The notes beneath the pieces were generated by a model. That model saw nothing but the letters and a program-made list of their open reading frames with translations. It did not search any database and was not told the origin of the DNA. A stretch of 53,388 bases of DNA from CAZOOK01 sp964581385 (lineage in GTDB: Bacteria; Pseudomonadota; Gammaproteobacteria; Nevskiales; Nevskiaceae). Both the position numbers and the translations under genes were made by a program. The stretch is taken from positions 1-53,388 of the forward strand of contig CAZOOK010000037.1 of the NCBI GenBank assembly GCA_964581385.1. The letters run 5' to 3'. The first letter of the stretch is position 1. Each line of letters opens with the position of its first letter. This document shows positions 1 through 9,084 of this stretch, piece after piece.

Positions 1-56
1 TAAGGACACAGCTCAGCTTCTGAGCTCCTGATCCACCCTCAATACCCCAGAAGTTG

Positions 57-90
57 GCCCGGCTCAGCGAGCGCTGTGCCGGGCTTTTTT
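57..90 (+). terminator. Rho-independent terminator of an upstream unit
   Basis: A GCCCGGC arm (57-63) pairs with GCCGGGC (78-84) and is followed directly by six T (85-90). This is the textbook form of an intrinsic terminator reading rightwards. It closes whatever precedes the window; a pst phosphate-transport gene would be the usual neighbour of phoU, but none is visible. A smaller GCTCAG/CTGAGC hairpin lies at 11-25. Confidence 0.8.
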
Positions 91-173
91 GTGTTTGTAA
101 TAAAACTTTCAAACGGAACGTCGTAACATAGCCCACGGCTGTCCGTTAACCCGTTCAACGACCCAGGTCCGCA

Positions 174-893
174 ATGACTACGCCTTCTTACAAAGCCCAC
201 ATCTCGAGCCAGTTCAATACTGAGCTGGAGGATGTCCGCCAGCGCGTTCTATCCATGGGCGGTGTCGTCGAACAGCAGATCATCGACGCCACTCGCGCGC
301 TGATGGAAGCCGACGCGACGCTGGCCCACGAAGTTACGAAGAACGACGTCACCGTCAACCGATTCGAGGTTTCGATCGACGACGACTGCAGCGGCATCCT
401 GGCGCGCCGGCAGCCGACCGCCAGCGATTTGCGGCTGGTCTACGCGATCATCAAGACCATCACCGATCTGGAGCGCATCGGTGACGAGGCCAGCAAAATC
501 GGCCGCATGGCGTTGGATCTGGCTTCGCAGGAACTCATCGCCACACCAATGCATGAAGTCGGCCATCTGTCACGGCATGTGTCGCAGATGGTGCACGACA
601 CACTCGACGCGTTTGCGCGCATGGACGCGGACGCCGCGCTGGCGGTGGCGCGTGAAGACGTATCCGTCGATCGCGAATACGAAGCGCTGATGCGCCAGTG
701 CATCACTTTCATGATGGAAGATCCGCGTACGATCCGCCGCGTGATGGATATCATCTGGTCGGTGCGCGCGCTGGAGCGTATCGGGGACCACGCACGCAAC
801 ATTTGCGAATACATCATCTACTTCGTCAAAGGCAAGGATGTTCGCCACATCGGTCTTGAGGCCATGGAACGCGAAGTCAAGCAGGAACGCTGA
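174..893 (+). CDS. phoU: Phosphate signalling/transport regulator PhoU
   Basis: PhoU is the cytoplasmic negative regulator linking the Pst phosphate transporter to PhoR/PhoB and is a membrane-associated helical dimer. The 239-aa product has the usual family length (E. coli about 241). It shows the two related three-helix repeats, each with the metal-binding E-x3-D signature: ERIGDEASKIG around residues 100-110 and ERIGDHARNIC around 201-211. ATG 174 follows a 170-bp leader containing a terminator, so the gene may have its own promoter. The pst genes that usually precede it would lie upstream of the window, which I cannot see. Identification is firm from the repeats. Confidence 0.95.
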   Translation: MTTPSYKAHISSQFNTELEDVRQRVLSMGGVVEQQIIDATRALMEADATLAHEVTKNDVTVNRFEVSIDDDCSGILARRQPTASDLRLVYAIIKTITDLERIGDEASKIGRMALDLASQELIATPMHEVGHLSRHVSQMVHDTLDAFARMDADAALAVAREDVSVDREYEALMRQCITFMMEDPRTIRRVMDIIWSVRALERIGDHARNICEYIIYFVKGKDVRHIGLEAMEREVKQER

Positions 894-958
894 GGAACGC
901 AGATCAGTCCGGCTAATCGGCACGAGGGTGCCGCAAACACGCTACCATTGCGCGTCTC

Positions 959-3253
959 ATGGCGCGCTCAAAATTCTCCCCGCTTCGCGGACTACTGGCT
1001 GGCCTGATCCTCGCGTTCAGCGCCGGGTTGGTCCTGTTCGCTCTGTACATGATTCACCTCGACCGCGAGGTGCAGCGTAAATTCGCCGCCGTGAAGTGGG
1101 TGCTGCCCGCACAAGTCTATGCGGCGCCGCTCGAAATTTACCCCGGTGTCACGCTGTCGGCGGCTGAGTTCCGGCATGAACTCGATCGGCTCGGTTATCG
1201 CGCGCTGCCCAGTCTTTCCGGGCCAGGAACTTACGCGATTGCCGGCGATTCCGTCATCGTCGATGTGCGTCCCTTCGCGTTCTGGGATGGCCAACAGCCG
1301 GAAGTGCGTGTCGAGGTCAAGGCCGCCGGCGACTCGATCGATTCGATCAGTGATATCGACAACAAGCAGCCGCACGAACTGGTCCGCTTCGATCCGCTGT
1401 TGATCGGCAGCATCTATCCAGGCCACGGCGGCGAGGATCGTGTTCTCGTCAGGCTCCATGACGTGCCGCCGCTGTTGATCCAGACACTGCTGCTGATCGA
1501 GGATCGCGATTTTTACCGGCACATCGGTATCAGCTTCCGTGGCATCGGACGCGCGCTGTGGACCGACATGCGCGCTGGCCACGCCGTACAGGGTGCGAGC
1601 ACGATTACACAGCAGCTGATTAAGAATCTTTTTCTCAGCGACAAACGGACGCTGCACCGCAAAGCCAGGGAAGCACTGATGGCTGTCCTTCTAGAGCGCC
1701 ATGTCGGCAAGGAACAGATACTCGAAGCCTATCTGAACGAAATCGATCTCGGTCAGGATGGTTCCCGCGCCGTGCACGGCTTCGGACTTGCCAGCCAGTT
1801 CTACTTCAATAAGCCGCTGGCCGAATTGCAGCCTCAGGAGATCGCGATGCTGGTCGCGATCGTCAAAGGTACCGGCAAGTACAACGCACGCCGCAACCCC
1901 AACCTGGTGATCGCGCGACGCGATCTGGTGCTGCGCATGATGGCTGACGCAGGCTATATCACACCGGACGAAGCCAAGCTGGCCCTGCGACAGCCGCTGG
2001 GTGTCGTCGGCAATGGCAGCGGAGCGGGGCAGTACCCGGCGTTTGTCGATCTGGTCAAGCGCCAGCTGCAGACCGAGTACTCCCAGGATGATCTCACCAG
2101 CGAAGGCTTGCGCATCTTCACCACTCTGGATTCACGCGTGCAGGAAGCGCTGGAAAGGCGTGTCACCGAGGACGTGCCGGAACTCGAGAAATCCCGGCGC
2201 ATGAGTCCTGGCACTCTTGAAGCCGCCGGTGTTGTGACCTCCGTCGAGGGTGGCGAGATCCTTGGCGTAATCGGCGGTCGCGACGCACGTTTCGCCGGCT
2301 TCAATCGCGCGCTCGATGCGCGGCGCCCGATCGGTTCGCTATCGAAGCCATTTCTCTATCTGACCGCGCTGGAGCGTCCAGATCAGTTCACGCTGACCAC
2401 CGTGCTGCACGATGAGCCGGTGGATCTGAAGCTGCCCAACGGGCAGATCTGGTCGCCGCACAACTACGATAATCAACTGCACGGCGATATGCCGCTCTAT
2501 ATGGTGCTGGCCAAGAGCTACAACCTGCCGACGATCCAGGTCGGCCTGCAAATCGGTGTCGATAAGGTCAAGCAGACCTATGCGGACGCGGGATTTGCCG
2601 ACGCCCCGGCCTTGCCATCGATGTTCCTCGGTGCCGTCGACATGGCACCGTTCGATGTTGCGCAAATGTATTCGACGCTCGCGGCGTCCGGATACCAGAC
2701 GCGGTTGCTTGCTATTCACGAGGTGCTGACACGCGATGGCCAGCCGTTGCAGCGCTATGGTTTCCAGTTGCGGCAGACTTTGCCCGAAGGCCCGGTCTAT
2801 CTGGTCACCTGGGCGATGCAGCGCGTGATCCAATTCGGCACCGCGCGCTGGGCCAATAGCGTGCTGCCAGCGGGGCAGGCGTTCGCCGGCAAGACCGGGA
2901 CCACCGATGAATTCCGCGACAGCTGGTTTGCTGGCTTCGGTGCCAACCGGGTGGCGGTGATCTGGGTCGGGCGCGATGACAACAAGCCGACCGGCTTCGA
3001 AGGCGCGACCGGAGCGCTGCGCATCTGGGGCCGATTGATGCGCGATCTGCATGCGCAGGGACTCACCCCGGCGCCGCCGCCGGACGTGGATTCCGTGGTC
3101 ATCGACCCGATCAGCGGCCTGCTCGGCGACGCCGGCTGTCCGGAAACCATTGTTGTTCCGTATCTGCGCGGCTCCGCGCCAACTCAGTACGCGCCCTGCG
3201 CGAATGCGGCAAAATCTACGCCTCTCGATTGGCTGAAGAGTATTTTCAAATGA
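959..3253 (+). CDS. mrcB: Bifunctional peptidoglycan synthase PBP1b (class A PBP)
   Basis: Inner-membrane enzyme that polymerises lipid II (glycosyltransferase) and cross-links stem peptides (transpeptidase). Order seen: one membrane anchor (about residues 10-32), a UB2H-like segment (about 60-145), and a GT51 domain with the catalytic E181-D-R-D-F motif and the GASTITQQL signature (about 211). The transpeptidase domain has S460-L-S-K, S520-Y-N and K645-T-G. All catalytic motifs are intact. The 764-aa length and the UB2H-like region favour PBP1b over PBP1a. ATG 959 is about 65 bp after phoU. The stop codon overlaps the start of the next gene (ATGA at 3250-3253), so the lipoprotein is translationally coupled. 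Confidence 0.93.
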   Translation: MARSKFSPLRGLLAGLILAFSAGLVLFALYMIHLDREVQRKFAAVKWVLPAQVYAAPLEIYPGVTLSAAEFRHELDRLGYRALPSLSGPGTYAIAGDSVIVDVRPFAFWDGQQPEVRVEVKAAGDSIDSISDIDNKQPHELVRFDPLLIGSIYPGHGGEDRVLVRLHDVPPLLIQTLLLIEDRDFYRHIGISFRGIGRALWTDMRAGHAVQGASTITQQLIKNLFLSDKRTLHRKAREALMAVLLERHVGKEQILEAYLNEIDLGQDGSRAVHGFGLASQFYFNKPLAELQPQEIAMLVAIVKGTGKYNARRNPNLVIARRDLVLRMMADAGYITPDEAKLALRQPLGVVGNGSGAGQYPAFVDLVKRQLQTEYSQDDLTSEGLRIFTTLDSRVQEALERRVTEDVPELEKSRRMSPGTLEAAGVVTSVEGGEILGVIGGRDARFAGFNRALDARRPIGSLSKPFLYLTALERPDQFTLTTVLHDEPVDLKLPNGQIWSPHNYDNQLHGDMPLYMVLAKSYNLPTIQVGLQIGVDKVKQTYADAGFADAPALPSMFLGAVDMAPFDVAQMYSTLAASGYQTRLLAIHEVLTRDGQPLQRYGFQLRQTLPEGPVYLVTWAMQRVIQFGTARWANSVLPAGQAFAGKTGTTDEFRDSWFAGFGANRVAVIWVGRDDNKPTGFEGATGALRIWGRLMRDLHAQGLTPAPPPDVDSVVIDPISGLLGDAGCPETIVVPYLRGSAPTQYAPCANAAKSTPLDWLKSIFK

Positions 3254-3834
3254 GGATGGTGTTCCCGAGGATCGTGATCCTCACACTGGTGGTCGCTGTC
3301 GCGGGCTGCGAGACCGAATACGGCCATCGCGAAGTCCATTCGGCCGGTAATGAGCGCGGTGTGCAGACGCGTCCGGGCGAAGCGGTGACGATGATCCAGC
3401 CGGAAGCGGTGGCTCCGCCGGCTATTGCCAGCATCACGCCGCCGTCGGCGCTGAATATGAACCTGCCGAAATCGATCGAGGAAACCTCGGCGAGTCCGGC
3501 AGTGTTGTCGCTGTACCGCAAGGCTGAGACCGCGCGCACTGCCGGCAAGGCCGATCAGGCCGAGGCTTCGCTGATCCGTGCTTTGCGCATCGATCCGCGC
3601 AACGCCTTCGTCTGGCAGGCGCTCGCGCGCGTGCATTTGTCCGAGCGACTTTATGATCAGGCGCTTAACGAAGCGAGTAAATCAAACAGCTTCGCGCGTG
3701 GCAATCCCTACGTCGAATCGGCGAATCTGCGGATCGTCGCCGACTTGCGCGACGCTCGCGGCGATGCTGCCGGCGCATTGCAGGCACGCATGCAGGCAGA
3801 CGACGTCCTCAACGGCATCGCGCCATCGCAGTGA
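3250..3834 (+). CDS. TPR-repeat lipoprotein coupled to PBP1b
   Basis: A 194-aa putative lipoprotein. I chose ATG 3250 because it overlaps the mrcB stop (ATGA) and gives a clean signal sequence ending in the lipobox VAVAGC, with the acylated Cys at about residue 20. An upstream in-frame ATG would hide the signal. The C-terminal half (about 85-190) contains TPR-like helices (SLYRKAETARTAGKADQAEA, then RNAFVWQALARVHLSERLYD). A partner role for PBP1b, comparable to the LpoB activator, is inferred only from position and lipidation; the sequence is not recognisably LpoB. The stop overlaps the GTG start of the helicase gene. Confidence 0.8.
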   Translation: MRMVFPRIVILTLVVAVAGCETEYGHREVHSAGNERGVQTRPGEAVTMIQPEAVAPPAIASITPPSALNMNLPKSIEETSASPAVLSLYRKAETARTAGKADQAEASLIRALRIDPRNAFVWQALARVHLSERLYDQALNEASKSNSFARGNPYVESANLRIVADLRDARGDAAGALQARMQADDVLNGIAPSQ

Positions 3835-5768
3835 TTGAACACGATGACGCGGCGCTGCTCGGCGCTGCCGGGCCGTTCGCGCGTCATCTGCCGGATTTCA
3901 AGCCGCGTGCCGCGCAGCAGGCGATGGCGGCATCCGTCGCCGCCGCGCTCGCGCACGGCCGCCGCCTCATCATCGAAGCCGGCACCGGTACCGGCAAAAC
4001 CTTCGGCTATCTGGTTCCGGCGCTGCGCTCCGGCCGTCGCGTGCTGGTCTCCACCGGCACCAAGACACTCCAGGATCAGCTTTATTTTCGCGACCTTCCG
4101 CGTGTGCGCGAAGTACTCGGCGCCAAGGTGCGTGTCGCGCTGCTGAAAGGCCGCGCGAACTACTTGTGCACGTACCGGCTGCGGCGTGCGCTTGGCGATG
4201 CCCGGCAGGCCGATCTGGCGGCGCGTCTGCACGAGATCGAACGCTGGGCCGGATCGACGGAGCGTGGCGATTTGTCCGAGATGGGTTCATGGAGTGACGA
4301 CGCCCGGCTGCTGCCGCGCGTTACTTCGACCGCCGACAACTGTCTGGGCAGCCGCTGTCCCGATTTCGCGGAATGCTTCGTGTTACGCGCGCGTCGCGCC
4401 GCGCAGGCGGCGGATTTGACCGTCGTCAATCATCATCTGTTGCTCGCAGATTTCGCACTCAAGCAGCATGGCTTCGGCGAAATCCTGCCGGGTGCGGAAG
4501 CGGTGATCGTCGACGAGGCGCATCAGCTGCCGGAACTGGCCTCCCAGTTTTTCGGCCGCCGGGTTTCGACCGGACAGCTGGTCGAACTCGTGCGCGATGC
4601 GCGCGAGGAAGCGCGCGTGCTCGAAGATCAGCAGGATGTGTTTGAAGCTGGCGAGATGCTTGCCGCCGCGACGGTGGCGCTGGAGCAGGCTGCCGATGGC
4701 ATGGCCGCGCGCGTTACGACCGTCCGTGCGCGCGAGCAGCAACCCGGATTCGCCAGCGCCAGCGGTGCTCTGGGCGAAGCGCTCGCGTCTCTTCACGCTG
4801 CATTGCATGCGCATGCGAATCGTTCGCCGGGTCTTGAAGCCTGTGCGGAGCGCGCGCAGATGGTGAATGCGCATTGGCGCGACGTGTCGAGTCACGACGC
4901 CATTTCAAACGCTGCGGAAGACGATGATGACGTGCGCTGGGTCGAGCCGCTGGGACGCGGCATCGCCCTGCATGCGACACCGATCCATGTCGCCACGCAT
5001 TTTCGCGAGCTGATGGACAGCGGGCGCGCATCGTGGATTTTCACCTCCGCCACGCTCAGCGCGGGTGACGAATTCGCGAACTTCCGTGCGCAGCTCGGGC
5101 TCGATGATGCCGAAGCGGTCCGGCTTGAAAGCCCGTTTGACTATACGACCCAGGCGCGGTTGTATCTGCCACCGGATCTGCCTGATCCGAATTCGCCGAC
5201 ATATTCCGAAGCGGTCGCAGACGAACTCGAACCGCTGCTGCGCGCCAGCGGCGGTGGTGCGTTCGTGCTGTGTACCAGCCATCGCGCGGTGGCGCGCATC
5301 GCCGCGCGGTTGCGGGCATTACCGTATCCGCTGCTGGTGCAGGGTGACGACAACAAAGCGGTGCTGCTGTCGCGCTTCGCCGCTGCCGGCAACGCGATCC
5401 TGGTCGGCACTGCCAGTTTCTGGGAAGGTGTGGACGTGCGCGGGCAGGCATTGCGCGTGGTCGCAATCGACCGTCTACCCTTTTCAGCGCCCGGCGATCC
5501 GGTGCAGGAAGCGCGCCTTGACGCGATCCGCGCGCGTGGCGGCAGTCCGTTCAACGAAGATCAGCTGCCGCACGCGATTACGCTGCTGCGGCAAGGAGTC
5601 GGCCGCCTGATTCGTGATGCCGCCGATCGTGGCTTGCTCGTGCTTTGCGATCCGCGCATCGTTTCGCGCGGTTACGGGCGCCGTATTCTCGGTGCGCTGC
5701 CGCCAGTGATGCGCGTCGATCGCGCTGCGGCGCTGCACTGGGCCGGCAGCCTGAAGGCGGCGGCGTGA
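3831..5768 (+). CDS. yoaA: YoaA/DinG-type Fe-S ATP-dependent DNA helicase
   Basis: A superfamily 2, XPD-like 5'-3' DNA helicase of 645 aa. Walker A GTGTGKT is at residues 51-57 and the DEAH box at about 228-231. Four Cys that would hold a 4Fe-4S cluster are at C113, C171, C176 and C182. C-terminal motifs include FWEGVDVRG and RQGVGRLIRD. The family acts on replication or damage intermediates; E. coli YoaA works with HolC. The GTG start at 3831 overlaps the previous stop, and its own stop overlaps the GTG of tsaB (GTGA 5765-5768). The yoaA-tsaB adjacency is also found in E. coli, which favours YoaA over DinG. Confidence 0.9.
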   Translation: MIEHDDAALLGAAGPFARHLPDFKPRAAQQAMAASVAAALAHGRRLIIEAGTGTGKTFGYLVPALRSGRRVLVSTGTKTLQDQLYFRDLPRVREVLGAKVRVALLKGRANYLCTYRLRRALGDARQADLAARLHEIERWAGSTERGDLSEMGSWSDDARLLPRVTSTADNCLGSRCPDFAECFVLRARRAAQAADLTVVNHHLLLADFALKQHGFGEILPGAEAVIVDEAHQLPELASQFFGRRVSTGQLVELVRDAREEARVLEDQQDVFEAGEMLAAATVALEQAADGMAARVTTVRAREQQPGFASASGALGEALASLHAALHAHANRSPGLEACAERAQMVNAHWRDVSSHDAISNAAEDDDDVRWVEPLGRGIALHATPIHVATHFRELMDSGRASWIFTSATLSAGDEFANFRAQLGLDDAEAVRLESPFDYTTQARLYLPPDLPDPNSPTYSEAVADELEPLLRASGGGAFVLCTSHRAVARIAARLRALPYPLLVQGDDNKAVLLSRFAAAGNAILVGTASFWEGVDVRGQALRVVAIDRLPFSAPGDPVQEARLDAIRARGGSPFNEDQLPHAITLLRQGVGRLIRDAADRGLLVLCDPRIVSRGYGRRILGALPPVMRVDRAAALHWAGSLKAAA

Positions 5769-6469
5769 AATTGCTCGGCATCGATACCGCGACCGAGGCC
5801 TGTTCGGTTGCGCTGTGGTCGAACGGGCATGTGCTCGGTCGCTTCGAAGTACCCGGACGTTCGCATACCGAACGTCTACGCGCCATGGTTGGTGCGGTAC
5901 TCGTGGAAGCCGGCATCGAGCCTTCGGCGCTCGACGGGTTTGTCTGTGGTGTCGGTCCTGGGGGTTTTGCCGGGGTGCGTATCGGCGTTGCCTTCGTGCA
6001 AGGTCTCGCGTTCGCGCTGGATCGCCCGATCGTGCCGGTCACTTCGCTGGAACTGCTCGCATTGCGTGCGCTCGATGATGGCGCCGATGTGGCGTTGGCC
6101 GCGCTGGATGCACGCATGGGTGAGGTTTATTTCGCTGCGTACTCAGCCGACGTTGAAGGTGTTCCGCAAACACTGCTGGCGCCGCGCGTGGGCAGCCCGG
6201 AATCGTTGCCGCCGCTCGAGTTTGCGAACGGATGCGGTGTCGGCGGCGGTTGGGGCGTGTATGGCGAAGCGCTGATCCGCGTGCTCGGGCGCGCGCCGGC
6301 GCGGCTGTGGCCGGATGCGCTGCCCGATATCGCCACCGGCATGCCGCTCGCAGCGCGGCGTCTGGCTGCGGGGCAGAGCGTCGGTGCGCATGAACTTCGC
6401 CCGGTTTATCTGCGTGACCGGGTTGCGCTGACTTTGCAGGAACAGCGGGAATCGCGATTGCCGAAATGA
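5765..6469 (+). CDS. tsaB: tRNA t6A biosynthesis protein TsaB
   Basis: TsaB (YeaZ) is the inactive ASKHA paralogue that scaffolds TsaD and TsaE in making N6-threonylcarbamoyladenosine at position 37 of ANN-decoding tRNAs. The GTG start at 5765 overlaps the helicase stop and gives the canonical N-terminus KLLGIDTATEACSVAL (phosphate-1 loop). GPGGFAGVRIG around residues 60-70 is a family signature. The 234-aa length is normal. A longer upstream extension is possible but would sit inside the helicase gene. The gene ends the rightward operon and faces mnmA. The short GCCGA/TCGGC hairpin across its stop has no T-run. Confidence 0.93.
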   Translation: MKLLGIDTATEACSVALWSNGHVLGRFEVPGRSHTERLRAMVGAVLVEAGIEPSALDGFVCGVGPGGFAGVRIGVAFVQGLAFALDRPIVPVTSLELLALRALDDGADVALAALDARMGEVYFAAYSADVEGVPQTLLAPRVGSPESLPPLEFANGCGVGGGWGVYGEALIRVLGRAPARLWPDALPDIATGMPLAARRLAAGQSVGAHELRPVYLRDRVALTLQEQRESRLPK

Positions 6470-6524
6470 TCGGCAGGCGAAATGAGGCGATCACGGCCAC
6501 CGCATCAATGTGTCACCAACACAA

Positions 6525-7601
6525 CTATGCGGCCAGGACCTCCCCGCCGCCGAGACATTCGTCACCGTCGTAAAGCACCAGATACTGTCCTGCGACGGCC
6601 GCGCGCTGCGGGTTTTTGAATTCCACTTCCACAGCGTCTCCGCGCACCTCGGTGACGCTGCACTCCTGCAGCGCCTGCCGGTGGCGGATGCGCGCGGCAA
6701 GTCGTGACGGCAATGCCGCAGGGCGACGGATCCAATGAAACGGCGCGGCGACGATCCGCGTCGACATCATCAGCGCATGGTTAGCGTCTTGCGAGACGGT
6801 GAGTACATTGCGCGCGATATCTTTGGCGACGACGTACCACGGCGCTTCGCGCGCGCCGCGACGGCCGCCAATGGCAAGGCCGCGGCGCTGGCCGAGCGTG
6901 TAGTACATCAGTCCGCGATGCTCGGCTATGACTGCGCCTGAGTCATCTTCGATCGGGCCGGGATTCGGTTGCAGGTAGCGCGATAGGAACGCTCGGAATT
7001 CGCGTTCGCCGATGAAGCAGATGCCGGTCGAATCCTTGCGTGTGTGATTCGGCAGGCCGGCGCCGCGGGCAATCTCGCGCACCATCGGCTTGGTCAGTCC
7101 GCCGATCGGAAACAGCACGCGCTCGAAGTGTTCGCGCGCGACGGTGGCGAGGAAGTAAGTCTGATCTTTGTTTTCGTCTGCCGAGCGCAGCAGGCGTGGT
7201 CCGTCCGACAATTGCTCGACGCGCGCGTAGTGTCCAGTGGCGACAAAGTCCGCGCCCAGCCGTAGCGCGTGTTCACGGAACGGCTGGAATTTCACCTCGC
7301 GATTGCAGAGCACATCCGGATTCGGTGTCTTGCCGGCGGCGTAGTCATCGAGAAAACGCTGAAAGACCCGATCCCGATATTCGAGGGAGAAGTCGACGCG
7401 GTGCAGCGGAATCCCAAGCTCTTCGCACACAGTGCGCGCGGATTGAAAATCTTCCGCCGAGCTGCAATAGCCTTCCTCGTCCTCGGTCCAGTTGACCATG
7501 AACAGACCGGAAACGCGAAAGCCTTGTTCCTTCAATAGCCAAGCCGAGACGGCGGAGTCGACGCCGCCCGACAGGCCGACGATGACGTGAGGCGCGGCCA
7601 T
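6525..7601 (-). CDS. mnmA: tRNA-specific 2-thiouridylase MnmA
   Basis: Cytoplasmic ATP-dependent enzyme that thiolates U34 of tRNA-Lys, -Glu and -Gln using sulfur from the IscS/Tus relay. The 358-aa product has the PP-loop SGGVDS at residues 11-16, the catalytic Cys in DVLCN (C99) and the second Cys in STGICFIG (C195), so the active site is complete. It is the last gene of the gsp-nudJ-mnmA strand. The nudJ-mnmA order is conserved in E. coli. A palindromic element ends only 8 bp before the ATG (7599-7601). The leader therefore has no clear Shine-Dalgarno and is largely made of foreign sequence. Confidence 0.95.
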   Translation of the reverse strand: MAAPHVIVGLSGGVDSAVSAWLLKEQGFRVSGLFMVNWTEDEEGYCSSAEDFQSARTVCEELGIPLHRVDFSLEYRDRVFQRFLDDYAAGKTPNPDVLCNREVKFQPFREHALRLGADFVATGHYARVEQLSDGPRLLRSADENKDQTYFLATVAREHFERVLFPIGGLTKPMVREIARGAGLPNHTRKDSTGICFIGEREFRAFLSRYLQPNPGPIEDDSGAVIAEHRGLMYYTLGQRRGLAIGGRRGAREAPWYVVAKDIARNVLTVSQDANHALMMSTRIVAAPFHWIRRPAALPSRLAARIRHRQALQECSVTEVRGDAVEVEFKNPQRAAVAGQYLVLYDGDECLGGGEVLAA

Positions 7602-7609
7602 CGCCGGGG

Positions 7610-7880
7610 TTAGAGCGTGTTATGCACTTTTGGATCGCTGAGACGGTCCCAGCGCGGGCACAGCGCAAGGAATGGGTGACGTGGCGTACTTGTCGTACGC
7701 GAGGAGCCCATGACGTGGCGCCGTGCCCGCGCTGGGCCGTCCCTTCGGGTTGCGCCTAAAAGGGCATCTGCCGGCGTTGCGGACCTGGGATATGCAACCA
7801 CCATACCCTGCGGTCCGCGCCTTGTCAGACGCCCTTTTAGGCGGCAACGCAGCAATCCAAAAGTGCATAACACGCTCTAA
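7610..7880. mobile_element. 271-bp palindromic MITE-like element between nudJ and mnmA
   Basis: Terminal inverted repeats beginning TTAGAGCGTGTTATGCACTT match for 26 bp, continuing for about 4 more after one mismatch. The left arm starts at 7610 and the right arm ends at 7880. Inside are two further inverted repeats. CCCAGCGCGGGCAC pairs with GTGCCCGCGCTGGG, a perfect 14-bp stem. CGCCTAAAAGGGC pairs with GCCCTTTTAGGCG, enclosing a GCGGACC/GGTCCGC stem. The element has no coding capacity, so it would need a transposase in trans. It abuts nudJ so closely that the nudJ stop TAG lies in its terminal repeat. I see no clear target-site duplication. Confidence 0.75.
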
Positions 7881-8329
7881 GCCGGCGTCAGATGTGCCAG
7901 CGTTTCCAGCGGCAGACGCCGGCCCGATCGCCAGTCATCGACGCATCTGAGCACCATCGGGCTGCGGTGACGGTCCGCGGCGGCGACCAGTTCGTCGCGT
8001 GTCAGCCACACGGCGCGCTCGATCCCCTTGTCGAGAGGACGGTCGCGAAGTTCGCGCACCGGCTTGGCGGAAAACGCGAAGCGCAGAAAGCCGTAATCAA
8101 GCTCGGCGGGGCGGAATTCGTAGATGCCGACCAGTGCTTCGAGTTTGACTTCCCAGGCGGTCTCTTCGAGCGTTTCGCGCAGCGCGGCCTGCAGGAGCGT
8201 TTCACCGTCGTCCCAATGGCCGGCCGGTTGATTCAGCACGGAACGCCCTTCGACCCGCTCTTCGACGAACAGAAAGCGGCCGTCGCGCTCGATGACGGTG
8301 GCCACGGTGACATGTGCGGGGTTGTTCAC
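7877..8329 (-). CDS. nudJ: NUDIX hydrolase, NudJ-like
   Basis: A 150-aa NUDIX phosphohydrolase that cleaves nucleoside or pyrimidine-precursor diphosphate linkages; NudJ acts on HMP-PP and NTPs/NDPs. The Nudix box is readable as G37, E43, R51-E52 and E55-E56, with Ala in place of the penultimate Gly. The GTG start (8327-8329) shares one base with the gspN stop. The adjacency to mnmA matches the E. coli nudJ-mnmA neighbourhood and supports the name. Its TAG stop (7877-7879) falls inside the terminus of the palindromic element, so the native C-terminus may have been replaced. The substrate is not readable from sequence. Confidence 0.85.
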   Translation of the reverse strand: MNNPAHVTVATVIERDGRFLFVEERVEGRSVLNQPAGHWDDGETLLQAALRETLEETAWEVKLEALVGIYEFRPAELDYGFLRFAFSAKPVRELRDRPLDKGIERAVWLTRDELVAAADRHRSPMVLRCVDDWRSGRRLPLETLAHLTPA

Positions 8330-9084
8330 TACGGCAGCGTGCCATGCTGGCGAATCAGGAAATTGCCCTGCGGGTCCGGCGGTCCGATTTGCTGCAACAG
8401 ATCGCGCAGCGCTGAATCGGCTTCCGGCTTTGGTCGCACTTTTAAATCGAGATCGTAGGTTTTGTCCTTGGGCGTGACGCGCATTTCACCATTGGCATCG
8501 ATCGGGCCGCCGGTGGATTGGATTTTGGCGATGACGACGTCCTTGTCAGTTGTGGCGGTCGCGCGGAAATTGCCGAGCGGAATGGGATTCGCCGCGAATT
8601 TCCAGGTGAGTCCCTGAACATCCAACGTGCCTTCGACCGATACCGGGACGCCATGTGCGATCCCAAGTTTGGCGAGCTTCAGGTCTGCGATGCCAATGAC
8701 CGGCACCAGTGGCATGCCGACAGCTCCGGCCAGCGCTTCAACGGTACCGTGGACGCTGAAATGACTCAGACGTAAGCGCCCCCCTGGCGCGGTACGCGCG
8801 CCGCCTGAAAGTTCGGCCGCGCCGCTGCCTTCGATATGGGCGGCGAAATTGCCCAGCGGCAACCACCACGGCTGAAGCTGCCATTGAAGCTGTTCAGTGA
8901 CGGGCCGGCCATTCATCGAAAAGCCCATTGCACGGCCTTGGCCGACACGGCCGTCGATTCCGAAGATTTCGATTCCGGCGAGATGCGGTTTGAGCCAGCC
9001 GTACAGCAATGCGGCCGGCATGTGTGTCAGCGCCGTGATGACGAAGACCACAACACCAATGATCCAGAGCCAGCGATTTTTCAT
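8329..9084 (-). CDS. gspN: Type II secretion system protein GspN
   Basis: GspN is an accessory type II secretion component with one N-terminal inner-membrane segment (about residues 4-22) and a periplasmic beta-rich domain. ATG 9084 was chosen because it overlaps the gspM stop (ATGA) and starts right before the hydrophobic segment; a longer reading would run into gspM. The 251-aa product has the GspN-typical stretch around GRVGQGRAMGFSMNG near residue 45 and an LDLKVRPKPEAD-type C-terminal motif. It is the last gsp gene of the operon, and nudJ follows with a one-base overlap. Confidence 0.85.
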   Translation of the reverse strand: MKNRWLWIIGVVVFVITALTHMPAALLYGWLKPHLAGIEIFGIDGRVGQGRAMGFSMNGRPVTEQLQWQLQPWWLPLGNFAAHIEGSGAAELSGGARTAPGGRLRLSHFSVHGTVEALAGAVGMPLVPVIGIADLKLAKLGIAHGVPVSVEGTLDVQGLTWKFAANPIPLGNFRATATTDKDVVIAKIQSTGGPIDANGEMRVTPKDKTYDLDLKVRPKPEADSALRDLLQQIGPPDPQGNFLIRQHGTLP

